Shown here piece by piece: positions 29,847-37,863 of a stretch of 64,000 bases of DNA; the first letter of the stretch is position 1; every line of letters starts with the position of its first letter. The DNA lies in NCBI RefSeq assembly GCF_003265325.1, contig NZ_QGNX01000001.1, positions 682,001-746,000 on the forward strand, in the 5' to 3' direction. The translations under genes and the position numbers were made by a program. The stretch is from Oceanibium sediminis. GTDB lineage: Bacteria; Pseudomonadota; Alphaproteobacteria; Rhodobacterales; Rhodobacteraceae. The notes under the pieces are model-generated. The model had not been told where the DNA came from. It did not search any database and saw only the letters and a program-made list of their open reading frames with translations.

Positions 29847-30002
29847 ATGGATCCTGTGACTTTGATTTACTACGCCGGTGTCTGTGGCCTGCTTGGGCTT
29901 TTCGCACCGAAACTGGGCGGGGCTACGGCGCGCCTGATCATCGGGGCAATCGTCGGCATCGCCGCGGTGGCCATGCTGCCCGTGGTGCGCAGCTTCCTCT
30001 GA
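29847..30002 (+). CDS. 51-residue putative membrane protein
   Basis: ATG 29847 to TGA 30000-30002 encodes 51 residues: MDPVTLIYYAGVCGLLGLF..., with two hydrophobic helices (about 5-19 and 29-46) separated by APKLGGATARL. It is divergent from pntA. No strong SD is visible, and the alternative is that it is chance coding. The hydrophobic pattern with a conserved-looking Gly/Pro turn is why I list it. Function unknown. Confidence 0.5.
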   Translation: MDPVTLIYYAGVCGLLGLFAPKLGGATARLIIGAIVGIAAVAMLPVVRSFL

Positions 30003-30027
30003 GCGTCGTGAACAGGCGCTGCGGCAG

Positions 30028-30053
30028 GTAGGGTGGGTTGTTCCCAACCCACC
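30028..30053 (+). repeat. dispersed 26-bp palindromic element, copy 2
   Basis: GTAG then the stem GGTGGGTTG / CAACCCACC (9 bp, perfect) around a TTCC loop. Same architecture as 16850-16875 with paired stem substitutions. It lies between the small membrane ORF and the 3' end of the formate dehydrogenase gene. Confidence 0.75.
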
Positions 30054-30080
30054 TTCAGCGCAACGCCCGGGCCTGTCCCC

Positions 30081-32858
30081 CTATTCCGCGGCGACCTTTG
30101 CCTCATCCGCCTTTTCCACCCTGACGGCCGAGTACTTGAACTCCGGGATCTTCCCGAACGGGTCAAGCTGTGGGTTGGTCAGCGTGTTCGCCGCCCCTTC
30201 GACGAACGCGAAGGGCAGGAACACCGTGTCCTCGCTGACCGCCCGGTCCGCCCGCGCCGCGACGGTGATGCTGCCACGCCGGGTGGTCAGGGTCAGCATC
30301 TCGCCCGGGGCGACGCCGAGGCGGCGCAGGGTTTTCGGGTGCACCTGCACGAAGGCCTCCGGCTCCAGCGCGTCCAGCGCGCCCGAGCGGCGGGTCATCG
30401 AGCCGGTGTGCCAGTGTTCCAGCACCCGCCCGGTGATCAGGATCATCGGGAAGCGCTCGTCGGGGCTTTCCGCGGGCGGCGTCACGCGGGCAGGGGTGAA
30501 CATGGCCCGGCCCGCGCGGCGCGGGAAGCCGTCGCCGAAAACCACGGCCTGGCCGGGGTCGTCCATACTCAGGCAGGGGTAGGTGACGGCGTTTTCCCGC
30601 TCCAGCCGGTTCCAGGTGATGTGATGAAGGGAGCGCATGCTCATCTTCATCTCGTCGAAGATCGCACGCGGCCCGTCGTAGTCCCAATCGAGGCCAAGCC
30701 GACGCGCCAGCTCCGTGATGATGCGCCAATCCTCGCGCGCCTCGCCCGGGGCGGGCACGGCGGCGCGGCCCATCTGCACCTGGCGGTTGGTGTTGGTCAC
30801 GGTGCCGGTCTTTTCGGGCCAGGCGGCGGCGGGCAGGATCACGTCGGCGAAGTTCGCGGTTTCCGTCAGGAAGATATCCTGCACGACCAGGTGATCGAGG
30901 TGCGACAGCGCCTTGCGGGCGTGCTCCACGTCCGGGTCGGACATGGCGGGGTTTTCGCCGAGGATATACATCCCCTTGATCTCGCCCCGGTACATCGCGT
31001 CGATGATCTCGACCACGGTCAGGCCGGGGGTCGCCTCGATCTCGGCGCCGTGCCAGATGTGGCGGAACAGCTCGCGCACCTCGCGGTCGGTGACGGGCTG
31101 GTAGTCGGGCATCACCTGCGGGATCAGCCCCGCGTCCGAGGCCCCCTGCACGTTGTTCTGCCCGCGCAACGGGTGCAGCCCGGTGCCGGGGCGGCCGACG
31201 TGGCCTGTCAGCAGCGCCAGGCTGATCAGGCAGCGCGCGTTGTCGGTGCCGTGGATATGCTGGCTGACGCCCATCCCCCAGAAGATCATGCCCGCGCGCG
31301 CCCGGGCATAGGTGCGGGCGACGGCGCGTATCGTGTCGGCGTCGATGCCACAGATGTCTGCCATCCGCTCGGGCGGGAAGGCGCGGATATGGTCGCGGAA
31401 CTCGAAGAAGCCTTCGGTGAACCCCTCGATATACTGCCGGTCGTAGAGCTTTTCCTCGACGATCACGTTCATGATGGCGTTCAGCAGCGCCACGTCCGTG
31501 CCGGGGCGGAATTGCAGCATGTGGGTGGCGTGCCGCTTCAGGCCCTGGCCGCGCGGGTCCATGACGATCAGCTCTCCGCCGCGCTTGGCGAACTGTTTGA
31601 AGTAGGTCGCCGCGACGGGGTGGTTTTCCGTCGGGTTCGCGCCGATGACGATGGCGACGTCTGCGCTCTCGATTTCATTGAAGGTGGCGGTCACCGCGCC
31701 GGAGCCGACGTTCTCCATCAGCGCCGCCACCGAGGAGGCATGGCACAGCCGCGTGCAGTGATCGACGTTGTTGTGCCCGAAGCCGGTGCGGATCAGCTTC
31801 TGGAACAGGTAGGCTTCCTCGTTCGAGCATTTGGCCGAGCCGAAGCCCGCCACGGATTTGCCGCCGTAGTAGCTTTTCAGATCCTTCAGCCCGTGCGCCG
31901 CCTTTTCCAGCGCCTCGTCCCAGGTCGCTTCGCGGAAATGGGTCCAGGGGTTGGAGGGGTCGACGTTCAGCCCTTTTTCCGGCGCATCGTCGCGGCGGAT
32001 CAGCGGTTTCGTCAGGCGGTGCTTGTGGTCGATGTAGTCAAAGCCGAAGCGGCCTTTCACGCAGAGCCGGTTCTCGTTCGCCGGACCCGGCGCGCCTTCC
32101 ACCCAGGCGATCTTGTCGTCCTTGATCTTGTAGGTCAGCTGGCAGCCGACGCCGCAATAGGGGCAGACGGACTGCACCTCGCGATCGAACTCGGCGCGGG
32201 AGCCGTGCTGCTTCTCGTCCAGAACCGTGGCGGGCATCAGCGCGCCGGTGGGGCAGGCCTGGACGCATTCGCCGCAGGCCACGCAGGTGCTGTCGCCCAT
32301 CGCATCACCCTGGTCGAAGACGATCTGCGAATCCAGCCCGCGCCCGGCCATGCCGATCACGTCGTTGACCTGCACCTCGCGGCAGGCGCGCACACACAGG
32401 TTGCAGTGGATGCAGGCGTCAAGGTTCACGCGCATCGCCACGTGGCTGGCGTCGAGCAGCGGGATCTCGGCCTCGGGGCGGGGCGGGAAGCGGCTTTCGC
32501 TGACGTCGTTCGCCGCCGCCATGGCCCAGAAGTGGGAAACCGCGTCATGGGCCTTGTCCTGCGGTGGCTGGTCGGCGGCCAGCAGTTCGACGACCATCTT
32601 CCGGGCCGAGCTCGCGCGGTGGCTGTCCGTGCTCACGACCATGCCGTCGGTCGGCGTGCGGATGCAGGAGGCGGCGAGCGTGCGCTCCCCCTCGATCTCG
32701 ACCATGCAGGCGCGGCAGTTGCCGTCGGCGCGATAGCCGGGCGCGTCGCGGTGGCAGAGGTGCGGAATCGTCGTGCCATGGCGCTTGGCGATATCCCAGA
32801 TCGACTCGCCGCTTTCGGCGGTGACGCGCTCTCCGTCCAGGGTGAAGTTGATGCTCAT
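30081..32858 (-). CDS. formate dehydrogenase alpha subunit, molybdopterin type
   Basis: A 925-residue oxidoreductase. An N-terminal 2Fe-2S domain carries C35, C48, C51 and C65. Two 4Fe-4S sites follow (C149/152/155/159 and C192/195/198/202). The MopB domain has its own cluster (C232, C235, C239, C266) and the metal-ligand motif VDHCTRLCHASS, with Cys372 at the position that is selenocysteine in E. coli FdhF. This is the FdsA-like layout, oxidising formate to CO2. Start ATG 32858 gives the typical N-terminus. Odd: no diaphorase (fdsB/fdsG) or fdhD gene is adjacent, so its electron partner must be encoded elsewhere. Confidence 0.92.
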   Translation of the reverse strand: MSINFTLDGERVTAESGESIWDIAKRHGTTIPHLCHRDAPGYRADGNCRACMVEIEGERTLAASCIRTPTDGMVVSTDSHRASSARKMVVELLAADQPPQDKAHDAVSHFWAMAAANDVSESRFPPRPEAEIPLLDASHVAMRVNLDACIHCNLCVRACREVQVNDVIGMAGRGLDSQIVFDQGDAMGDSTCVACGECVQACPTGALMPATVLDEKQHGSRAEFDREVQSVCPYCGVGCQLTYKIKDDKIAWVEGAPGPANENRLCVKGRFGFDYIDHKHRLTKPLIRRDDAPEKGLNVDPSNPWTHFREATWDEALEKAAHGLKDLKSYYGGKSVAGFGSAKCSNEEAYLFQKLIRTGFGHNNVDHCTRLCHASSVAALMENVGSGAVTATFNEIESADVAIVIGANPTENHPVAATYFKQFAKRGGELIVMDPRGQGLKRHATHMLQFRPGTDVALLNAIMNVIVEEKLYDRQYIEGFTEGFFEFRDHIRAFPPERMADICGIDADTIRAVARTYARARAGMIFWGMGVSQHIHGTDNARCLISLALLTGHVGRPGTGLHPLRGQNNVQGASDAGLIPQVMPDYQPVTDREVRELFRHIWHGAEIEATPGLTVVEIIDAMYRGEIKGMYILGENPAMSDPDVEHARKALSHLDHLVVQDIFLTETANFADVILPAAAWPEKTGTVTNTNRQVQMGRAAVPAPGEAREDWRIITELARRLGLDWDYDGPRAIFDEMKMSMRSLHHITWNRLERENAVTYPCLSMDDPGQAVVFGDGFPRRAGRAMFTPARVTPPAESPDERFPMILITGRVLEHWHTGSMTRRSGALDALEPEAFVQVHPKTLRRLGVAPGEMLTLTTRRGSITVAARADRAVSEDTVFLPFAFVEGAANTLTNPQLDPFGKIPEFKYSAVRVEKADEAKVAAE

Positions 32859-33076
32859 GGCCTGTACTCCGCTTGCGGGGGGATTTGCCCCGGTGTTGGG
32901 CAGAATAGACCATCGCCGCGCGGATTGCGAAAGTGGGGAAGCGACAGCAACGGGGTCTTTTGCGTCTTTCGTCCGTGCGGATCGGAAACCTGCGCCGCCG
33001 GAAGGGACGCGGGCTGCCCTGAGGACTGGACAGCACGGCCCCCGCGCATGACAATGACGGGCAAAAGGGGACAGGT

Positions 33077-34438
33077 TTGGAAAATCTGAGGACGACATTG
33101 CTTGAAGGTCTGAACGACCTGATGAGCTTTGGCGTCACCCTGCTGCAACCCTGGCGCTTCTACCAGGTGCTGATCGTCGTCGGCCTGTTCGTGCTGGCGC
33201 ACCTGCTGTCACGGTGGCTGACCCCGCGGATCGAGGCATGGATCCGCGGCCTGGAGGGGATGCAGGCCCGCCAGCTGCGCGCGATGATCATCCTGCTGCG
33301 CCGCCTGCGCGGCACGATATTCGCGATCCTGACCTGGCTGACCTACCTCGTCATGCAATCGGTGACCTGGCCGAGCCGGTCCTACCTGGTCGGCGTCTTC
33401 GCGACCCTGGCCACGGCCTGGGTTTTTGTCGCGGTGACCACGCGGCTGATCCGCAACAGGGCCCTGCGCACGGTGGTGCGCTGGGGGGCCTGGGTGGTCG
33501 TTTCGCTCAGCATCCTCGGCGTGTCGGGCCGCGTCGTCGAGCTGCTGGACAGCGCGGCGTTCAGCTTCGGGTCCACGCGCCTGTCGCTGTGGCTGATCGT
33601 CAAGGCGGTCGTCACGCTGGCGCTTCTGTTCGCGCTGGCAAGCTGGGCCAGCGGTGCCGTGCAGCGCCGCCTGAACAAGGCCGAGGATCTGTCCCCCTCG
33701 CTCAGGGTGCTGTCGGGCAAGGTGCTGCGCATCGTCTTCTACGCCATCGCCGTGGTGATCGGCTTGCAGTCGATCGGCTTTGACCTGACCTCGCTGACGG
33801 TGCTGTCGGGGGCCATCGGCCTTGGGATCGGGTTCGGCTTGCAGAAGGTGGTCAGCAACCTGATCTCAGGGTTGATCGTGCTGATGGACAAGTCGATCAA
33901 GCCCGGCGACGTGATTTCCCTTGGCGAAACATTCGGCTGGGTCACGGATCTGAACGCGCGTTACGCCGGTGTCGTGACCCGAGACGGGCGCGAGTTCCTG
34001 ATCCCGAACGAGGACCTGATCACCAACCAGGTGGTCAACTGGACCCACTCCAACAGCCTCGTGCGGCTGGATATCCATTTCGGCGTATCCTACGACAGCG
34101 ACCCCCACGCCGTGCGCCGGCTGGCGCGCGCCGCCGCCGGCACCGTGGCGCGTGTGGTGGAAAGCCCCGCGCCGGTCTGCCACATCACCGGCTTCGGGGA
34201 CAGTTCCATCGATTTCATCCTGCGCTTCTGGATCAAGGACCCGACCGGCGGGCTGACCAACGTGCGCGGCGACGTGTTCCTCGCGCTGTGGGACGCGCTG
34301 AAGGCCGACGGGGTGGAGATCCCCTTCCCGCGCCGCGATGTGACGCTGCTCAATCCGGCGGACAGCGGCAATGTCGGGCAGGCTGCCAGTGGGGATACCT
34401 CGGTCGGGACGCCGGCCGCCGACCCGGATCAGGCCTGA
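33077..34438 (+). CDS. MscS-family mechanosensitive channel
   Basis: A 453-residue membrane protein starting at TTG 33077, preceded by AAAAGGGGACAGG. About five N-terminal hydrophobic helices precede the MscS core: the pore helix LSGAIGLGIGFGLQKVVSNLISGLIVL (residues about 248-275, Gly/Ala-packed), then DKSIKPGDVI and the beta-domain motif FLIPNEDLITNQVVNWTHS. Opens under membrane tension to release osmolytes. The C-terminal ~30 residues are a disordered Asp/Gly/Ala tail. Its last 10 nt overlap the convergent GST gene. Divergent from the formate dehydrogenase. Confidence 0.92.
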   Translation: MENLRTTLLEGLNDLMSFGVTLLQPWRFYQVLIVVGLFVLAHLLSRWLTPRIEAWIRGLEGMQARQLRAMIILLRRLRGTIFAILTWLTYLVMQSVTWPSRSYLVGVFATLATAWVFVAVTTRLIRNRALRTVVRWGAWVVVSLSILGVSGRVVELLDSAAFSFGSTRLSLWLIVKAVVTLALLFALASWASGAVQRRLNKAEDLSPSLRVLSGKVLRIVFYAIAVVIGLQSIGFDLTSLTVLSGAIGLGIGFGLQKVVSNLISGLIVLMDKSIKPGDVISLGETFGWVTDLNARYAGVVTRDGREFLIPNEDLITNQVVNWTHSNSLVRLDIHFGVSYDSDPHAVRRLARAAAGTVARVVESPAPVCHITGFGDSSIDFILRFWIKDPTGGLTNVRGDVFLALWDALKADGVEIPFPRRDVTLLNPADSGNVGQAASGDTSVGTPAADPDQA

Positions 34439-35037
34439 GGGGCGGTGTCCGCGAAACTGTCCCGCGCGCCGATCGCCGCGAACCAGGCCGCAAGGGCGGG
34501 GCGGGTGGCGCGCCAGTCCTGGCCCGGCTGGCGGAAATCCAGGTAGCCGAGCGCACAGGCGACGGAGATGATCCCGATGTCCAGCGGCCCCGCCAGATGC
34601 GCCATCCAGCGTTCCTCCAGCGCGTCGAGCGCGCGGGTCACCTTGGCCCACTGCCCCTCGACCCAGGCCGGGTCGTGCTTGTCCTCGGGGCGCGAGCGGG
34701 TTTCGTAGACCATCAGGATCGCCGCATCCATGATGCCGTCCCCGGTCGCCTCCAGCGTCAGGGTTTCCCACTGGCGCGGCGATGTGGGGTAAAGGTGGCC
34801 CTTGCCGATGTCGTTCAGGTAGCGGCAGATCACCCGGCTGTCATAGATCGCGGGGCCGTCGTCCCGGACCAGCGTGGGCAGCTTGCCCAGCGGGTTCTGG
34901 CTGAGCGGCATGGTGCCCGAGTCCGTCGGGTGCCCGGCGACGTTGACGATCTCCACCGCGCCGCTTTGCCCGGTCTCGGCCAGGACCACGGCGACCTTGC
35001 GCGCAAAGGGGGATGCCGGGTTGAAGTAGAGCTTCAT
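34429..35037 (-). CDS. glutathione S-transferase family protein
   Basis: A 202-residue GST. The thioredoxin-fold N-terminus is MKLYFNPASPFARKVAVVLAE, where SPFARK provides the Ser/Cys active-site region. NPLGKLPTLV is the cis-Pro glutathione-binding loop and YDSRVICRYLN follows. A helical C-terminal domain contains the buried Asp region (IGIISVACALGYLDFR). Length is usual. Substrate not predictable. Gene stands alone between mscS and mtaB. Confidence 0.9.
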   Translation of the reverse strand: MKLYFNPASPFARKVAVVLAETGQSGAVEIVNVAGHPTDSGTMPLSQNPLGKLPTLVRDDGPAIYDSRVICRYLNDIGKGHLYPTSPRQWETLTLEATGDGIMDAAILMVYETRSRPEDKHDPAWVEGQWAKVTRALDALEERWMAHLAGPLDIGIISVACALGYLDFRQPGQDWRATRPALAAWFAAIGARDSFADTAPQA

Positions 35038-35111
35038 GATATGCGCCTTTCCGGGGGTGACGTTGCCCCGGAAGGGAAGCCTGCACGGGGCATCAAGTCA
35101 AGCGGGCCCTG

Positions 35112-36371
35112 TCAGGCGCTCAGGCCACTCGCATCGGCCCCGGTGATGGTGGCCTGGACAATCGCGCCGCTGGTCTGCGGGGCGGCGAAGCGCACTTCGC
35201 TGAAATCGGGGGTGCGGCCCATGTGGTCGTTTTCCATCAACACGGGCAGCCTGCGGCCGACCTGCCGGGCAAGGTGATCGCGGACGCGGGTGTCGCCAAG
35301 CGCGCGTAGGGCGGCGGCGCGGGTCTTGATTTGGGGCTTGGCTACCTGCGGCATCCGCGCGGCGGGGGTGCCTTGACGCGCGGAGTAGGGGAAGACGTGC
35401 AACCAGGTCAGGCCGCAGTCCTCCACCAGTTTCAGCGAGTTTTCGAACATCGCCTCCGTCTCCGTCGGGAAACCGGCGATGATGTCCGCACCGTAGACGA
35501 TGTCGGGGCGGGCGGCGCGCATGTCTTCGCAGAAGCGGATGGCGTCGTCGCGCAGGTGGCGGCGCTTCATGCGCTTGAGGATCATGTCGTCCCCGGCCTG
35601 AAGGCTCAGGTGCAGGTGCGGCATCAGGCGCGGCTCACCGGCGATGGCGTCGATCAGCGCCTCGTCCGCCTCGATCGAGTCGATGGAGCTGATGCGCAGG
35701 CGCGGCAGGTCCGGCACCAGGCGCAGGATGCGCTGCACCAGGTCGCCAAGGCGCGGCTGCGCGGGCAGGTCCGCGCCCCAGCTGGTCATGTCGACGCCGG
35801 TCAGCACCACCTCGTTATAGCCGCTGTCGACCAGCCGCTGGATCTGTTCCACCACCACACCCGCGGGGACCGAGCGTGAATTGCCGCGGCCATAGGGGAT
35901 GATGCAGAAAGTGCAGCGGTGATCGCAGCCGTTCTGCACCTGCACGTAGGCGCGCGCGCGGGTGCCGAAACCGTCGATCAGGTGGCCGGCGGTTTCCGTC
36001 GCGGACATGATGTCGTTGACCTGCACCTTTTCCGTCTGGCCGATGAAATCTGGGCCCTGGGCGACCTGCTGCCAGGTGTCGCCCTGCATCTTTTCCAGGT
36101 TGCCGATCACGCGGTCGACTTCCGGCATGGCGGCGTAGGTTTCAGGCTCGGTCTGGGCGGCGCAGCCGGTGACGATGATCTGTGCGTCCGGGTGTTCCCG
36201 CCGCAGCTTGCGGATTCGCTGGCGGGACTGGCGCACCGCCTCGGCCGTCACAGCGCAGGTGTTCACCACCACGGCGTTTTCCAGCCCGGCGGCGGCGCCG
36301 AGTTCCTTCATCGCCTCGGTCTCATAGGCGTTCAGGCGGCAGCCGAAGGTCTCGAAGACGGGCGGTTTCAC
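35112..36371 (-). CDS. mtaB: tRNA t6A37 methylthiotransferase MtaB
   Basis: A 419-residue radical-SAM enzyme that adds a methylthio group to t6A37 of tRNAs. Cluster 1 cysteines C11, C39 and C70 lie in the UPF0004 domain. The radical-SAM motif is NGCDHRCTFC (C149, C153, C156). A TRAM domain forms the C-terminus. GTG 36371 is chosen because it overlaps the dapF stop as GTGA and gives the family N-terminus KPPVFETFGCRLN. Translationally coupled to dapF, an arrangement common in Rhodobacterales. Confidence 0.95.
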   Translation of the reverse strand: MKPPVFETFGCRLNAYETEAMKELGAAAGLENAVVVNTCAVTAEAVRQSRQRIRKLRREHPDAQIIVTGCAAQTEPETYAAMPEVDRVIGNLEKMQGDTWQQVAQGPDFIGQTEKVQVNDIMSATETAGHLIDGFGTRARAYVQVQNGCDHRCTFCIIPYGRGNSRSVPAGVVVEQIQRLVDSGYNEVVLTGVDMTSWGADLPAQPRLGDLVQRILRLVPDLPRLRISSIDSIEADEALIDAIAGEPRLMPHLHLSLQAGDDMILKRMKRRHLRDDAIRFCEDMRAARPDIVYGADIIAGFPTETEAMFENSLKLVEDCGLTWLHVFPYSARQGTPAARMPQVAKPQIKTRAAALRALGDTRVRDHLARQVGRRLPVLMENDHMGRTPDFSEVRFAAPQTSGAIVQATITGADASGLSA

Positions 36372-37201
36372 GGCCACATCTCCGGGCTGAGGGTTGCCTC
36401 GAACACGGTGGCGGTTGGGCCGGTCAGCCAGACGCCATCCTCGCGCCATTCGCCGTGCAGGGTGCCGCCGTCGACGATGATCTCCGCCTTGCGGCCCGAC
36501 AGCCCCTTGCGGTGGCAGGCCACCAGCGCCGCGCAGGCGCAGGAGCCGGACGCCAGCGTGATCCCCACGCCGCGTTCCCAGATGCGCAGGCGCAGCCGGT
36601 CGGGGGCCAGCACCTGCACCATCTCGACATTGGTGCGTTCGGGGTAGAGCGGGTCATGCTCGAACCGCGCGCCCTGGGCGGCGATGTCGGCGGCTTCGGC
36701 ATCCTCGGTGATGAAGACGCAATGCGGGTTGCCCATGCTCAGCGCACCGGGCGCGCCGGGCAGGGGCAGGTTCACCGTGTCGACGTCGCGCGCCAGCGGG
36801 ATGCGCCGCCAGTCGAACACCGGGCGGCCCATGTTCACGCGGGTCAGGCGGTTGCCCGCATCCTCGGCCAGCAAGGTGTCGAAGTCGGTCCGCAGGGCCA
36901 GCCGGGTCGCGCCGCTCTGGTCCATCATCAGCCGCGCGATGCAGCGCGTGGCGTTGCCGCAAGCCCCCGAAAGGCTGCCGTCCGTGTTCCAGAAGGTCAG
37001 CCGCGCGTCCGCCTCGGCGTCGTCATGGATCACCGCGAGCTGGTCGAAGCCGACACCTATGTGCCGGTCGCCGAGCGCGCGCGCCAGCGCAGGCGTGACC
37101 GGATCGTGCGCCCCGCGGGCGTCGATGATCACGAAATCATTGCCCAGCCCGTGCATCTTCAGAAAGCGCAGGGGCGGCACGGAGGCGGCGGGTGTCGTCA
37201 T
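36368..37201 (-). CDS. dapF: diaminopimelate epimerase
   Basis: A 277-residue cofactor-independent racemase converting LL- to meso-diaminopimelate for lysine and peptidoglycan. The two catalytic cysteines are C81 (SGACGNATRC) and C221 (LASGSCACAAL). The N-terminal FLKMHGLGNDFVIID is diagnostic. ATG 37201; a longer frame upstream has no similarity. Overlaps mtaB by 4 nt. Its upstream region is shared, divergently, with the lipoprotein/Slam locus. Confidence 0.97.
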   Translation of the reverse strand: MTTPAASVPPLRFLKMHGLGNDFVIIDARGAHDPVTPALARALGDRHIGVGFDQLAVIHDDAEADARLTFWNTDGSLSGACGNATRCIARLMMDQSGATRLALRTDFDTLLAEDAGNRLTRVNMGRPVFDWRRIPLARDVDTVNLPLPGAPGALSMGNPHCVFITEDAEAADIAAQGARFEHDPLYPERTNVEMVQVLAPDRLRLRIWERGVGITLASGSCACAALVACHRKGLSGRKAEIIVDGGTLHGEWREDGVWLTGPTATVFEATLSPEMWP

Positions 37202-37295
37202 GGCGCGCGATATACACCTATTCGCGGGTCCTTGACCAGCGTGTCCGCAGGGCCTGCGGGCCGCTTGAACGATCTCACGCAAGCCAGAACAAAAA

Positions 37296-37307
37296 GTAAC
37301 GCGTTAC
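37296..37307. promoter_or_regulatory. perfect 12-bp palindrome upstream of the lipoprotein/Slam locus
   Basis: GTAACGCGTTAC is a perfect palindrome in the AT-richer 37290-37335 stretch between dapF and the first lipoprotein gene. It could be an operator for the cargo/Slam transcript. No matching palindrome is evident before copy B, and no regulator is nearby. Confidence 0.3.
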
Positions 37308-37343
37308 CAAATCGTTAACATGTTCTATCTACCCTGCGCGGCT

Positions 37344-37364
37344 GGTCCGATCCGGGCCGCAACG
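37344..37364 (+). repeat. 5' leader element, copy A
   Basis: An element matching 18 of 21 bases at 37826-37846, 15 nt before the GTG start of the mini-lipoprotein. The first 15 bases can fold as GGTCC / GGGCC (one G-U pair) around a 5-nt loop. Its conservation before both lipoprotein copies suggests either duplication of the whole transcription unit or a functional RNA leader. Confidence 0.6.
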
Positions 37365-37379
37365 CAAGAAAACTAACGT

Positions 37380-37619
37380 GTGAGTACGAAGAATATGAAC
37401 GTATCCGGGATAATTGCAGGCGCTTGCCTGGTGTCATTGGCTGCCTGTTCAGGCGGCGATGACAAGGCCAGCCTCGCGGAAACCGCCCAGGCCAATATGG
37501 GCGGCGCCTGCGTCGGGATGGACTTGGCCGGCAAGTTCGGGCTGGTCGATGGGGCGATCAGCGAATCCGTCACCACTGTGGCCAGCTTCTCCGGCCTCTG
37601 TGGCGGCGAAGATTCGTAG
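37380..37619 (+). CDS. mini-lipoprotein: copy A of the Slam cargo, barrel mostly deleted
   Basis: A 79-residue frame from GTG 37380 (a 74-residue version from ATG 37395 is possible). A lipoprotein signal with lipobox SLAAC is followed directly by a segment whose last 46 residues align without gaps to the last 46 residues of copy B (19 identities, including GLVDG at the same place). The middle of the barrel is absent. In the alignment the ATG of copy B corresponds to ACG here (37386-37388), so this copy has also lost its original start. It is probably a decaying internal-deletion derivative, though the frame is open and a small exported lipoprotein could still be made. Confidence 0.6.
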   Translation: MSTKNMNVSGIIAGACLVSLAACSGGDDKASLAETAQANMGGACVGMDLAGKFGLVDGAISESVTTVASFSGLCGGEDS

Positions 37620-37646
37620 AGTTTGACGTCGCCCGCCGCCAAGAGC

Positions 37647-37690
37647 GACGGGTGACATTTGCCCGGTCCGCCGCCAGGGTGGGCCGGGTG
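37647..37690 (+). terminator. hairpin after cargo copy A (44-nt repeat unit)
   Basis: Within this 44-nt block CCCGGTCC (37662-37669) pairs with GGGCCGGG (37681-37688), one G-U pair, with further pairing in the loop. The same block recurs at 38521-38564 with 41 of 44 identities. It begins 28 nt after the stop. It may terminate transcription or mark a processing point; there is no T-run. Confidence 0.6.
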
Positions 37691-37825
37691 ATCTGAAGAA
37701 CCGCGAAAGACTTCCGAAGAGTTGTTTTTCGCATGCGCGCCGGTTGGACGAAGTGACGCGACAAGTTTCAATCAGGTCAAAACATCTCCATATTATTAAC
37801 AAAATTCGCATTACCTTGCGTCATG

Positions 37826-37846
37826 GGTCCAGTCCGGGCCGTAACG
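37826..37846 (+). repeat. 5' leader element, copy B
   Basis: Partner of 37344-37364 (18 of 21 identical), with the same GGTCC / GGGCC stem-loop potential. It lies 17 nt before the ATG at 37864. Both copies are followed by GTGTGAG just before or at the start codon. Confidence 0.6.
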
Positions 37847-37863
37847 CGAAGCAAGGTGTGAGG

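Noticed and set aside
31740-31760. Selenocysteine codon in formate dehydrogenase
   Set aside because: The metal-ligand position is an ordinary Cys codon and there is no in-frame TGA.
30033-33089. Plus-strand open frame of over 1000 codons
   Set aside because: It is the antisense of the formate dehydrogenase gene. Composition (His/Arg/Val/Gly-rich, no domains) is a GC-skew artefact, as for the other long antisense frames at 16894-18609, 20450-21667 and 40086-41831.
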